Source of the DNA: Sphaerisporangium dianthi
GTDB taxonomy: Bacteria > Actinomycetota > Actinomycetes > Streptosporangiales > Streptosporangiaceae
Assembly: GCF_042654065.1 (NCBI RefSeq)
Contig: NZ_JBHSFP010000024.1
Span: 77,311-141,310, forward strand
Direction of reading: 5' to 3'
Length of the DNA stretch: 64,000 nt
Shown: positions 8,636-16,100 of the stretch, in pieces
How the letters are laid out: the number at the start of each line of letters is the position of its first letter
Numbering within the stretch: position 1 is the first letter of the stretch
Translations under genes and position numbers: made by a program
The notes under the pieces: model-generated
The model's input: only the letters and a program-made list of their open reading frames with translations
Database searches by the model: none
What the model was told of the DNA's origin: nothing

Positions 8636-9205
8636 TCAGGCCTTGCCCCGGCCGGTGAGCAGGTCGTGGATGCGGTCCACCAGGCCGGCGCCGGGAGCCA
8701 GCAGCTTGTTGGCCGGAGGCCGGTCCGGCGCGGCCGGGTGCGGCCGGGTGGGAGCGATCTTCTTCATCATCGTGATCTTCTTGCCCAGGCTGTGCAGCTC
8801 CTCCGCGTCGGCGTACCGCACCAGTTCGGGGAACAGGTTGGCCTCCTCGTCCCGCATGTGCTCCCTGACGGTGGTGATCAGGTCGTCCAGCAGGCCCTCG
8901 AACGCCGGGTCGGAGACCTCGGCCTTCTCGAGCTCCTTCATCAGGCGCTCGGCCTGGGCGTGCCCGGCGATCTCGCGGTCGGCGAGCCGGTCGCCGTCGG
9001 GGATGAACGCGCGGGCCGCGGGGTACAGGTAGGCCTCCTCGGCGACCGAGTGCCTGACCAGCTCGGTGATCACGCTCTCGGTCAGCTCTCTACGGCGATC
9101 GTCGTCACCCGTCCCCCGCAGGCGCTCCAGCTCCGCGAAGGCCTCCTCCACCTCGCGGTGATCGGTGGTGAGGACGGTGATGACGTCACCGCCATGCTTG
9201 ATCAT
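8636..9205 (-). CDS. Hemerythrin HHE-domain protein
   Basis: 189 residues from the ATG at 9205, which has an ideal AGGAGGAGCTC leader. Residues 1-150 are a four-helix hemerythrin bundle with the di-iron His/Glu ligands: 'TDHREVEEAF', 'RHSVAEEAYLYP', 'HAQAERLMKELE' and 'VREHMRDEEANLFPEL'. HHE proteins bind O2, NO or peroxide at a di-iron site, or act in iron and oxidative homeostasis. The C-terminal 40 residues are a Pro-rich tail. A sigma-B-like promoter motif lies at 9250-9274, about 45 bases upstream. It sits in a run of small stress-type genes. Confidence 0.9.
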   Translation of the reverse strand: MIKHGGDVITVLTTDHREVEEAFAELERLRGTGDDDRRRELTESVITELVRHSVAEEAYLYPAARAFIPDGDRLADREIAGHAQAERLMKELEKAEVSDPAFEGLLDDLITTVREHMRDEEANLFPELVRYADAEELHSLGKKITMMKKIAPTRPHPAAPDRPPANKLLAPGAGLVDRIHDLLTGRGKA

Positions 9206-9249
9206 GAGCTCCTCCTCGTGCTGCACCGACTTGGGACGCGGACGGGCGG

Positions 9250-9274
9250 TTACCCTCCGCGGGCGACGGGAAAC
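9250..9274 (-). promoter_or_regulatory. Sigma-B-like promoter for the hemerythrin gene
   Basis: Read on the minus strand: GTTT, 15 bases, GGGTAA. This fits the actinomycete stress sigma (SigB-type) consensus GnnT-N14-16-GGGTA. It lies 45 bases before the start codon, a sensible leader length. Confidence 0.6.
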
Positions 9275-9335
9275 CGCCGTGGCCACGGAGAACTTCGGCG
9301 ACAGGCCCGCGTCCCCCTCGAAACGGCCCCGCGCC

Positions 9336-9749
9336 TCAGTCGCCGAAGCGGCGTTCCCGGCCCAGCCCCAGCGCCTCGGCCAGGTCGCCGACATTGCGGT
9401 AGGTGCCCTCGGGAAGGCCGCGCAGCGTCTCCACCACGGCGTCCGGCACCGCCGGGTCGCCCTCCACGTGGGCGAGGATCGTGTCGCGGCCCGCCGGATA
9501 GTGGACGTCGGACAGCCACCGGGCCAGGTTGCTGCGCCGGTCGACGTCGTTCTGCGTCATCCCGGGCGCGACGCCCGGCTCGTGCCCGGGGGCGTACCCC
9601 TGGGGCCGCAGGTCGTCCTCGGCGTCTCGCACGGGCTCCGGCTCCATCCATTCCTCGGCATGGCCGCCCCGGACGATGACGGCGGTCTCGTGCTTGATCT
9701 CGTCGTCGAGACGGGGACCGTGCTTGGCGCTGCCGCGTTCGGCGTTCAT
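9336..9749 (-). CDS. DUF2795-domain protein
   Basis: 137 residues. The N-terminal half is charged and disordered (many Asp, Glu, Arg and Pro). The C-terminal 70 residues are a DUF2795-like domain ('LSDVHYPAGRDTILAHVEG', 'VVETLRGLPEGTYRNVGDLAEALG'), a small helical domain frequent in stress-induced actinomycete proteins and of unknown biochemical role. The start at 9749 places AAAGGA 7 bases upstream; another ATG two codons earlier is possible. A well-matched sigma-B-like promoter is at 9780-9803. Confidence 0.8.
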   Translation of the reverse strand: MNAERGSAKHGPRLDDEIKHETAVIVRGGHAEEWMEPEPVRDAEDDLRPQGYAPGHEPGVAPGMTQNDVDRRSNLARWLSDVHYPAGRDTILAHVEGDPAVPDAVVETLRGLPEGTYRNVGDLAEALGLGRERRFGD

Positions 9750-9779
9750 TGGCATGTCCTTTCCACGGGATCGCAGCAT

Positions 9780-9803
9780 GTACCCCGTCGACGGCCGGCA
9801 AAC
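9780..9803 (-). promoter_or_regulatory. Sigma-B-like promoter for the DUF2795 gene
   Basis: Minus strand: GTTT, 14 bases, GGGTAC. It matches the SigB-type consensus at every defined position and lies 30 bases from the start codon. Confidence 0.7.
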
Positions 9804-9992
9804 CACCGTTCAAGGTAGATCCCGCCATCCCCTCCGACCTCGCACGACGGGACGGCCGGGGCCGGGCGGCGCGGGCCGGGAAAAGCGATTCACGACATTT
9901 CGAAAAAAGAATTCGCATCCCGGGAACCGCCGTTTTCCAGGATCTTCACGCCCTCGCGGGCCGCGCCGATCCACGCGGTGGGGAACGACCCC

Positions 9993-10017
9993 GTATATGC
10001 GCGGCGCGGGAGGGTAG
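9993..10017 (+). promoter_or_regulatory. Possible sigma-B-like promoter for the DUF4383 gene
   Basis: GTAT, 15 bases, GGGTAG, ending 46 bases before the start codon. The -35 fits GnnT. The last -10 base is off consensus, so this is weaker than the two minus-strand sites. Confidence 0.45.
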
Positions 10018-10063
10018 CCGGGGCGTTGAACCACCACAGCCGCCCATCCCCTCTGGAGGCACC

Positions 10064-10513
10064 ATGGGCTCGATCCGCACACGTACCGCACGCACTCCGC
10101 TGCAGACGGCCTCACTCGCGGTCGGAGTGGTGTTCCTCCTCGTCGGCGTGCTCGGCTTCATCCCCGGCGTCACCACCGACGTCGACCAGCTCCTGTTCGC
10201 CGGTCACCGGTCCGACGCGATGCTCCTCGGCGTCTTCGAGGTGTCGATCCTGCACAACATCGTCCACCTGCTGTTCGGCGTCGCCGGCATCGTCCTGGCC
10301 CGCACCTGGCAGGGCGCGCGCACCTTCCTCATCGGCGGTGGCGCGATCTACCTGCTGCTGTGGGTGTACGGCATGCTGGTCGGGCATGACACCGCGGCGA
10401 ACTTCGTCCCGGTGAACAGCGCCGACAACTGGCTGCACCTGATCCTCGGCCTCGGCATGGTCGCCCTGGGCGTCGCGCTCGGCCGCCGGTCGGCCACCCG
10501 CGGCCGGCTGTGA
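10064..10513 (+). CDS. DUF4383 four-helix membrane protein
   Basis: 149 residues with four membrane helices (about 18-38, 58-80, 88-108 and 120-138). The DUF4383 pattern is clear: 'NIVHLLFGVAGIVLAR' and 'NWLHLILGLGMVALG'. The family has conserved His residues in helices 2 and 4 ('HNIVH' and 'NWLH') and is thought to be stress related, but its function is unknown. CTGGAGG lies 6 bases before the ATG. It is divergent from the DUF2795 gene and ends before a strong hairpin at 10540. Confidence 0.85.
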   Translation: MGSIRTRTARTPLQTASLAVGVVFLLVGVLGFIPGVTTDVDQLLFAGHRSDAMLLGVFEVSILHNIVHLLFGVAGIVLARTWQGARTFLIGGGAIYLLLWVYGMLVGHDTAANFVPVNSADNWLHLILGLGMVALGVALGRRSATRGRL

Positions 10514-10539
10514 CCCCACGGCGGCGAGACCTTCCGAAG

Positions 10540-10570
10540 GAGCGGGACGGCGTCACGAAGCGTCCCGCTC
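10540..10570 (+). terminator. Hairpin terminator after the DUF4383 gene
   Basis: GAGCGGGACG and CGTCCCGCTC form perfect 10-base arms with an 11-base loop, 27 bases past the stop. Confidence 0.65.
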
Positions 10571-10646
10571 ACCCCACAGCGGCCACGGCGGCCGCCTGAG
10601 CGGTCAGGCCACGGCCTTCCGCTCCACCCTGGCGGCCACGGCCGCC

Positions 10647-10688
10647 GTGAGGGACGGGGGTACCCGAATGAGCCGCCCCGTCCCTCAC
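10647..10688 (-). terminator. Hairpin terminator overlapping the DUF488 stop codon
   Basis: GTGAGGGACGGGG (10647-10659) pairs perfectly with CCCCGTCCCTCAC (10676-10688). The right arm contains the stop codon of the minus-strand DUF488 gene, so the stem must form just as translation ends. Confidence 0.65.
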
Positions 10689-11059
10689 CGGGGGTGCCCG
10701 CTCCCGCGGTGCGCGCCGAGCCGGTCCACGAGAACGGCGGCGTGGCTGTGCTCGACGTCCCTGGTGGCGGTCAGCAGGGTCACCGGGCCCTCCCGGGCCA
10801 TCTCTTCTATGCGGTCGAGGGCGTGGCGGCGGACGGGATCCTCCAGCTCGGCCAGGTAGCGGCCGCGGAACTGGGCGAACCTCGCCGGATCGTGGCCGTA
10901 CCAGATGCGCAACTCGCCGGACGGCGCCACGTCTTTGAGCCACTCGTCCACGTGGGCCTCGTCCTTGGCCACTCCCCGCGGCCACAGGCGGTCGACGAGC
11001 ACGCGGGCGCCGTCCTCGGAGGACGGATCATCGTAGACGCGGCGCAACCGTATGGACAT
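10685..11059 (-). CDS. DUF488 family protein
   Basis: 124 residues from the ATG at 11059 (GGGGAGGG six bases upstream). The family signature is complete: 'RVLVDRLWPRGV', 'WLKDVAPSGELRIWYGHDP', 'RFRGRYLAEL' and the late strand 'VTLLTATRDVEHSHAAVL'. DUF488 proteins are small alpha/beta proteins (E. coli YeaO type) of unknown activity, often near stress genes. The frame is open 36 more codons upstream, but that extension lacks similarity. Confidence 0.85.
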   Translation of the reverse strand: MSIRLRRVYDDPSSEDGARVLVDRLWPRGVAKDEAHVDEWLKDVAPSGELRIWYGHDPARFAQFRGRYLAELEDPVRRHALDRIEEMAREGPVTLLTATRDVEHSHAAVLVDRLGAHRGSGHPR

Positions 11060-11123
11060 CCGCGCCCTCCCCTCGCCGGAGCATCGGACGTGTGACCGGA
11101 CCGAGGTCAGGTCCATCCGCGGG

Positions 11124-11768
11124 TCATTGAGAGATATGCCCGTTTCGGCGGACGCCACCCTGGCCACCGGCCCGCAGCCTGCGCCGCGGCGACGAGCCCG
11201 CGCCGCCGGGCGCCGACCCCCTCAGCACGACCCGGGGGTCCCTGGTGCCCAGGTCCAGGTACATGCGGACCTCGTCGAAGCGCTCCAGGCCGACCTCGAT
11301 GACGTTGGGCAGCCGCCCCCACTCGCGGAAGCCGAAGCCCTCGTACAGCTCGATGGCCCCGTGGTTGTTGCCGCGCGCCCCGAGGGTCAGGGTCTCGATG
11401 CCCGCGGCGCGGGCGCTGCCGATCAGGCCCGCCACGACCAGGCGGCCGAGACCGAGGCCGCGCGCCGACGGGTGCGCCATGACCTTGCCGACCTCGGCGG
11501 AATGCGCGAAGACCTGCGCCGAGGCGCGCCGCCACAGGCCCATCGCCTGGGCCACTCCGTCCACCCGCGCCACGGCCAGGGCCGCGCGGCCGTGCCGGGC
11601 GGCGGCGAGGACGTCGTCAAGGAAGGGATCGGTCTCCTGCCGGCCGGGCGGGGTGACGTAGCCGACCGCGCCGCCCTCCGCCACGACCGCGTGGATCACG
11701 CGGTGGACCTCCTCGCGGAGCGCGTCGTCGGCGAAGGCGGGCCAGGTCAGGTCGATGCGGGGAGACAT
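11124..11768 (-). CDS. GNAT N-acetyltransferase
   Basis: 214 residues. The acetyl-CoA binding motif A is 'VMAHPSARGLGLGRLVV' (about residues 95-111, RxxGxG form), followed by the second strand 'ETLTLGARGNNHGAIELYEGFGF', typical of GNATs that acetylate small molecules or N-termini. The acceptor is unknown. The last 35 residues are a basic Gly/Arg tail outside the fold. It is divergent from the flavoprotein gene at 11942, with a CRP-like site between them. Confidence 0.8.
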   Translation of the reverse strand: MSPRIDLTWPAFADDALREEVHRVIHAVVAEGGAVGYVTPPGRQETDPFLDDVLAAARHGRAALAVARVDGVAQAMGLWRRASAQVFAHSAEVGKVMAHPSARGLGLGRLVVAGLIGSARAAGIETLTLGARGNNHGAIELYEGFGFREWGRLPNVIEVGLERFDEVRMYLDLGTRDPRVVLRGSAPGGAGSSPRRRLRAGGQGGVRRNGHISQ

Positions 11769-11842
11769 GTCTGTGAATTATGCCCACCTCTCGCGCGCCG
11801 TCCTCCGGCGGGCTTCAGTCCGATTTCCGTCGAGCGCGTAAG

Positions 11843-11858
11843 AGTGACGCAGATCACA
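11843..11858. promoter_or_regulatory. CRP-like operator
   Basis: AGTGACGCAGATCACA is GTGA-N6-TCAC with near-symmetrical flanks. It matches the binding site of CRP-family regulators and lies 84 bases before the flavoprotein start and 75 bases before the divergent GNAT gene. Confidence 0.5.
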
Positions 11859-11941
11859 CTCGGCCATGTCACGCCGCCGGGGCGGGATGCGTCCTTGCGT
11901 GGTGAACGCCCCACACGAGGGCCCTCGCGAAGGAGGACGGC

Positions 11942-13189
11942 ATGGCCGCCACCCATGGTCAGCACAGCATCCTGGTTCTCGGCGCCGGCTACACCGGCCT
12001 GATGGCCGCGATCCGCCTCGCCCGGCGCACCCGTCGCCTCGGCGTGCGGGTCGTCCTGGTCAATCCCGCGGACCGCTTCACCGAACGGCTGCGCATGCAC
12101 CAGATCGCGTCCGGTCAGCGGCTGGCCGAGCGTTCCATCCCGGACATGGTGGCGGGCACGGGCATCGCGTTCGTCCAGGGCTGGGCCACCGGCATCGACG
12201 CGGGCGCGCGGCGCGTGACCGTGCGGACCGGCGCGGACGAGGAGCGGACGCTCGCCTACGACACGCTCGTGTACGCGATCGGCAGCGTGACCCGCATGGA
12301 CGCTGTGCCAGGAGTCTCCGCGCACGCCTTCACGCTGGACTCCCCGAAGGCCGCCGCCCGGCTCTCGGCGCGGCTGGCCGAGATCGCCCGCGATGGCGGG
12401 ACCGTGGTGGTGGGCGGCAACGGGCTCACCGGCGTCGAGGCGGCGACCGAGATCGCCGAGTCCCACCCCCGGCTGCGGGTCGTGCTGATCGGCCGCGACC
12501 GGCCGGGCCGGATGATGGGCGAGCGGGCCCGCGCCCACCTGGACCGCGCCCTCGCCCGCCTGGGCGTGCTGAGCCGGAGCGGCGCCGAGATCACCAAGGT
12601 CCTGCCCGACGCCGTGGAGCTCGCCGGCGGCGAGCTGGTCCCGGCCGGCGCCTGCGTGTGGACGACCGGCTTCGAGGCCGCGCCGCTGGCGGCGGACGCG
12701 GGAATCGCCGTGGACGGGCACGGGCGGATCGTGGTGGACGCCACCCTGCGCTCGGTCTCGCACCCGTCGATCTACGCGGTCGGCGACAGCGCCGCGATCA
12801 GGCAGGAGTTCGGCGTGCTGCACGGCACCTGCCAGAGCGGCATCCCGAGCGGCGCGCACGCGGCCGACTCGATCGCCCGCCGCCTGCGCGGGCGGGAGGC
12901 CGCGCCGTTCCGGTTCGGCTACATCCACCAGCCGGTCAGCCTGGGCCGCAAGGACGCCGTCATCCAGTTCACCCACGCCGACGACACGCCGCGCCGGCTG
13001 TACCTGGCGGGCCGGCTCGCCGTCCTGTACAAGGAGGCGGTGAGCGCGAGCCCGCCCCTCACCTTCCGGCTCAGCCGCCGCTTCTCCGTCCCCGCGCTCA
13101 TGATCGGCGCCCGCCCTTCGCGCCCCGGCGGCCGCGCGAGCGGCCGAGAGAGCGGCGGCGGCCGGACGGCGAGGGAGGGCGCCGCCTGA
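11942..13189 (+). CDS. FAD-dependent NAD(P)H oxidoreductase (type II NADH dehydrogenase-like)
   Basis: 415 residues. The FAD Rossmann motif 'VLGAGYTGLMAA' is at 11-22. A second dinucleotide motif 'VVVGGNGLTGVEAATEIAE' is at about 157 for NAD(P)H. The late FAD motif 'HPSIYAVGDSAAI' is at about 275. This is the pyridine nucleotide-disulfide reductase fold without a CxxxxC redox pair, as in type II NADH:quinone reductases. The C-terminus lacks a clear amphipathic membrane helix but has basic, Arg-rich residues. A good GAAGGAGG RBS precedes the ATG. A CRP-like site upstream fits control by energy state. Confidence 0.85.
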   Translation: MAATHGQHSILVLGAGYTGLMAAIRLARRTRRLGVRVVLVNPADRFTERLRMHQIASGQRLAERSIPDMVAGTGIAFVQGWATGIDAGARRVTVRTGADEERTLAYDTLVYAIGSVTRMDAVPGVSAHAFTLDSPKAAARLSARLAEIARDGGTVVVGGNGLTGVEAATEIAESHPRLRVVLIGRDRPGRMMGERARAHLDRALARLGVLSRSGAEITKVLPDAVELAGGELVPAGACVWTTGFEAAPLAADAGIAVDGHGRIVVDATLRSVSHPSIYAVGDSAAIRQEFGVLHGTCQSGIPSGAHAADSIARRLRGREAAPFRFGYIHQPVSLGRKDAVIQFTHADDTPRRLYLAGRLAVLYKEAVSASPPLTFRLSRRFSVPALMIGARPSRPGGRASGRESGGGRTAREGAA

Positions 13190-13194
13190 GGCGC

Positions 13195-14106
13195 TCAGGA
13201 GTGGCGGACGCCGAGGGCGAGGTCGAGACGGTCGTCGTAGGCGGCGAGGAGCAGACGGGCCCCGTCGGCGTCCATGCCGCGCTGCACCATGACGACGGCG
13301 GTCTTGACCTGGTGCCCGGCGTCCTCCAGGGCGTCGCGCGCCACGGTGATGTCGGCGCCGGTGATGTCGGCCACGATGCGCGCCGCCCGCGCGAGGAGCT
13401 TGGTGTTGCTCGCGGAGACCTCGACCATGTAGTTCCCGAAGGTCCGCCCACACTTGATCATGGAGATGGTGGAGATCATGTTGAGCACGAGCTTCTGCGC
13501 CGTGCCGGCCTTCAGCCGCGTCGACCCGGCCACGACCTCTGGCCCGACGATGACCTCGATCGCGTGGTCGGCCGCCTCCGACAGCGGCACGCCGGTGTTG
13601 CACGACAGGCCCACCGTCAGCGCGCCCATGCGGCGGGCCTGCGCCACGGCGGCGACCACGTACGGCGCCCGCCCGCTGGCGGAGAGGCCGACCACCGAGT
13701 CCAGCGGTCCCGCCCCCTGCTCGCGCATGGCGGCGGCGCCGGCCTCGGCGTCGTCCTCGGCCCCCTCGACCGACCGGGTCAGCGCGGGCGTCCCGCCGGC
13801 GATGATGCCGCGCACCGTCCCGGGGTCGGTGCCGAACGTCGGCGGGCACTCGGAGGCGTCGAGCACCGCCAGCCGCCCGGAGGTGCCGGCGCCCACGTAG
13901 AGCAGCCGCCCGCCGTCCCGCATGCGGGCGACGATGCCGTCGATCGCGGCCGAGATCTCGGGCACCGCCCTGGCGACCGCCGCCGGCACCGTGGAGTCGG
14001 CCGCGTTCATCATCCACGCGATCTCGGCGGTCGGCAGGCGGTCGATCTCGCGGTAACGCGGATCGTTCTGCTCCGTCGTGACCGGGGTGGCCAATGGTCG
14101 CATCAT
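13195..14106 (-). CDS. murQ: N-acetylmuramic acid 6-phosphate etherase
   Basis: 303 residues, the usual MurQ length. It cleaves the lactyl ether of MurNAc-6-phosphate to GlcNAc-6-phosphate and D-lactate in cell-wall recycling. The SIS sugar-phosphate site is visible as 'VGAGTSGRLAVLDASECPP', with the catalytic Glu of the SEC motif, and 'VVGLSASGRAPYV'. The second acid lies in 'SVEGAEDDAEAG'. The conserved 'STRLKAGTAQKLVLNM' helix is intact. It is the last gene of the ABC-transporter operon, 57 bases after the GNAT gene. No MurNAc kinase or phosphotransferase gene is near, so the phosphorylated substrate must be made by a gene elsewhere. Confidence 0.95.
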   Translation of the reverse strand: MMRPLATPVTTEQNDPRYREIDRLPTAEIAWMMNAADSTVPAAVARAVPEISAAIDGIVARMRDGGRLLYVGAGTSGRLAVLDASECPPTFGTDPGTVRGIIAGGTPALTRSVEGAEDDAEAGAAAMREQGAGPLDSVVGLSASGRAPYVVAAVAQARRMGALTVGLSCNTGVPLSEAADHAIEVIVGPEVVAGSTRLKAGTAQKLVLNMISTISMIKCGRTFGNYMVEVSASNTKLLARAARIVADITGADITVARDALEDAGHQVKTAVVMVQRGMDADGARLLLAAYDDRLDLALGVRHS

Positions 14107-14163
14107 GACTCCTCATCTTGTGTGGATCGTGCGGTGGCCGGGCCGTGGCGCCCGGCGGGACGT

Positions 14164-15096
14164 TCAGCCGAGGTCACGGCGGTAGAGCCAGAACACCCGC
14201 TCCACGCGCGCGCCGACGGCCCGCGCGTAGAAGCGGACCGGGCCGACCCAGCCGATCTGGGTGCTCCGCAGGCCGGCGGCGGCCTGCTCGGCGAGGCAGC
14301 GCCGCAGGAGGGCCCGCCCGACGCCGAGCCCGCGGGCCGAGGCGGCGGTGCCCATCGGGCCGAACCACCGGGGGCGGGCGCCCCAGGCGGCGAAGCCGAG
14401 GATCTCTCCGTCCCGGACGGCGTAGTGGCAGCCGGTCGCCTGCTCGACCTCCCAGGCCCAGGCGTCGTTCCAGTGCCGCCTGACGAACGCGGCCACCTCG
14501 CCCCGTTCTCCGGCCGCCGCGCTTCGCAGGACGACCCCGGCCGCGGCCAGGCGTCCGGTCTCCTCCCGGTCCGCGGCGGTGTCCGCGGGGGTGCCGTCAT
14601 CACGGTCCGCCCCGGCTCCGGACGCGTAGGGCGACAGGTCGGCGGTCATGTTCCAGGCGGTCCTGTAGCGCTCGTACCCGAGGCTCTCGGCCAGGCAGGC
14701 CGCAGGGGTGTAGCGCACGTCGATGCCCGGCCAGGCGTAGCAGGGCGGGTTGCCGGCCAGGCGCGCCTCGCCGGCGCCCCGCTCGCGCAGCCAGTCCTCG
14801 GCCGCGCGCAGCAGTGTCCTGCCGAGACCTCTGCCCTGGGCCGCGGGCCGCACGGCCAGCAGGTCGACGTGGCCCACCCCCTCGGCGGCCGACAGGGAGG
14901 CGAACACGACCCCGTCGAGGCCGGACGTGGTCAGCGCCGTCCACTCGCGTCCCTCGGGCGGGGCGGCGAGCCGGGACACGATCAGCGGCGCTTCGGCGGC
15001 GTCGAGGGTGAGCGCGTCGGAGGCCAGCTCCCCGACGGCCGGCAGCTCGGCCGGCGGCACGGGACGGACGCCGGCCGGCGCTCCGCCTCCGCTCAC
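14164..15096 (-). CDS. Two-domain GNAT acetyltransferase
   Basis: 310 residues starting at a GTG that overlaps the stop of the ABC ATPase gene (GTGA). There are two GNAT folds. Domain 1 (about 10-165) has 'LLAVRPAAQGRGLGRTLLRAAE'. Domain 2 (about 185-310) has 'TAASARGLGVGRALLRRCL'. Both have the acetyl-CoA loop R/QGxGxG/A. Its position between the transporter and murQ suggests it acetylates, or deals with, an amino sugar or peptide derived from the imported compound (inference). The frame continues upstream inside the ATPase gene, but the coupled GTG is the natural start. Confidence 0.8.
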   Translation of the reverse strand: MSGGGAPAGVRPVPPAELPAVGELASDALTLDAAEAPLIVSRLAAPPEGREWTALTTSGLDGVVFASLSAAEGVGHVDLLAVRPAAQGRGLGRTLLRAAEDWLRERGAGEARLAGNPPCYAWPGIDVRYTPAACLAESLGYERYRTAWNMTADLSPYASGAGADRDDGTPADTAADREETGRLAAAGVVLRSAAAGERGEVAAFVRRHWNDAWAWEVEQATGCHYAVRDGEILGFAAWGARPRWFGPMGTAASARGLGVGRALLRRCLAEQAAAGLRSTQIGWVGPVRFYARAVGARVERVFWLYRRDLG

Positions 15097-16100
15097 GCCA
15101 CCGCCTCCACGGGGATGACCTCCCGGCGCTGCGGGTGGAAGCACGCGTGCTCGTGCGTGCTGTCCCAGCAGCCGGCCAGGATCGGCCGTTCGTTGTCGCA
15201 CCGCTCGGTGCGGAAGGGGCATCTGCGGGCGAACAGGCAGCCCTCGTCCGTGTGGCGCTCGTCCAGCGCCTCGGTCGGCACGACGCGCTCGCGCCCGGGC
15301 CGCTCCAGCCCGTGCAGCACGGGGATGGCCGACAGCAGCGCCTGGGTGTAGGGGTGCAGCGGCCCGGAGATGACGGTCTCGGTCAGCCCCCGCTCCACGA
15401 CCTGCCCCCGGTACAGCACGTACAGCTCGCCGTTGTCGCCGATGTACCGGGCGGTGGCGATGTCGTGGGTGATGAACAGCACGCTCACGCCGAGCCGTTC
15501 GCGCAGGTCCTTCAGCAGGGCGAGGATGCTCAGCCGCATCGACACGTCGATCATGGACACCGACTCGTCGGCGACCAGCATCTCGGGGTCCACGGTGAGC
15601 GCGCGGGCGATGACCACGCGCTGGCGCATGCCGCCCGACAGCTGGTGGGGGTAGCGGCCGAGCACGTAGCCCGGGTCGATGCCCACCAGCGACAGCAGTT
15701 CCTCGGCGCGCGCGTCGATCCAGGACGACGGGCGGCCGGTCTGCGACGCCCGCAGCGCGAGCGGCGCCCGCAGGGTCTGGTGGATGGTGCGCGTCGGGTT
15801 GAGCGCGGAGTACGGGTCCTGGTGGATGAGCTGGATGCGGCGGAAGTACGGCCGGCGCCGGCGCGGGCTGAGCGGCGTCATCGGCGTGCCGTCGATGACG
15901 ATGTCGCCCTCGTCGTAGGTCTCGAGCCCGGCGATGATGCGGCCGAGCGTGGTCTTGCCGCATCCGGACTCGCCGATGAAGGACACGGCGCCGCCCTTGG
16001 GGACGGTGAAGTCGATGCCGCGCAGCGCCCGCACCTCGCGGGAGCCGAGGACGTCGCCGCGCTGTTTGAACGTCTTGCTGATGCCGGTCCCTGTGATCAC
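15093..16100 (-). CDS. Oligopeptide ABC transporter ATPase (OppF/DppF type)
   Basis: 335 residues from a GTG overlapping the preceding stop. Walker A is 'FIGESGCGKTTLGR', the signature is 'LSGGMRQRVVIARAL', and Walker B is 'EMLVADESVSMIDVS', followed by the switch His 'FITHD'. The C-terminal Opp/Dpp extension has the four-cysteine cluster motif 'EGCLFARRCPFRTERCDNE'. This is the second of two nucleotide-binding subunits. Walker B ends in Ala-Asp-Glu-Ser, so the catalytic Glu is present. It works with the ATPase at 16097 and permeases at 17294 and 18199. Confidence 0.9.
   Translation of the reverse strand: MITGTGISKTFKQRGDVLGSREVRALRGIDFTVPKGGAVSFIGESGCGKTTLGRIIAGLETYDEGDIVIDGTPMTPLSPRRRRPYFRRIQLIHQDPYSALNPTRTIHQTLRAPLALRASQTGRPSSWIDARAEELLSLVGIDPGYVLGRYPHQLSGGMRQRVVIARALTVDPEMLVADESVSMIDVSMRLSILALLKDLRERLGVSVLFITHDIATARYIGDNGELYVLYRGQVVERGLTETVISGPLHPYTQALLSAIPVLHGLERPGRERVVPTEALDERHTDEGCLFARRCPFRTERCDNERPILAGCWDSTHEHACFHPQRREVIPVEAVA

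Noticed and set aside
11866..15351. A 1161-codon plus-strand frame spanning the flavoprotein, murQ and ABC genes
   Set aside because: It crosses several well-supported genes and encodes an Arg/Gly/Pro-rich nonsense protein.
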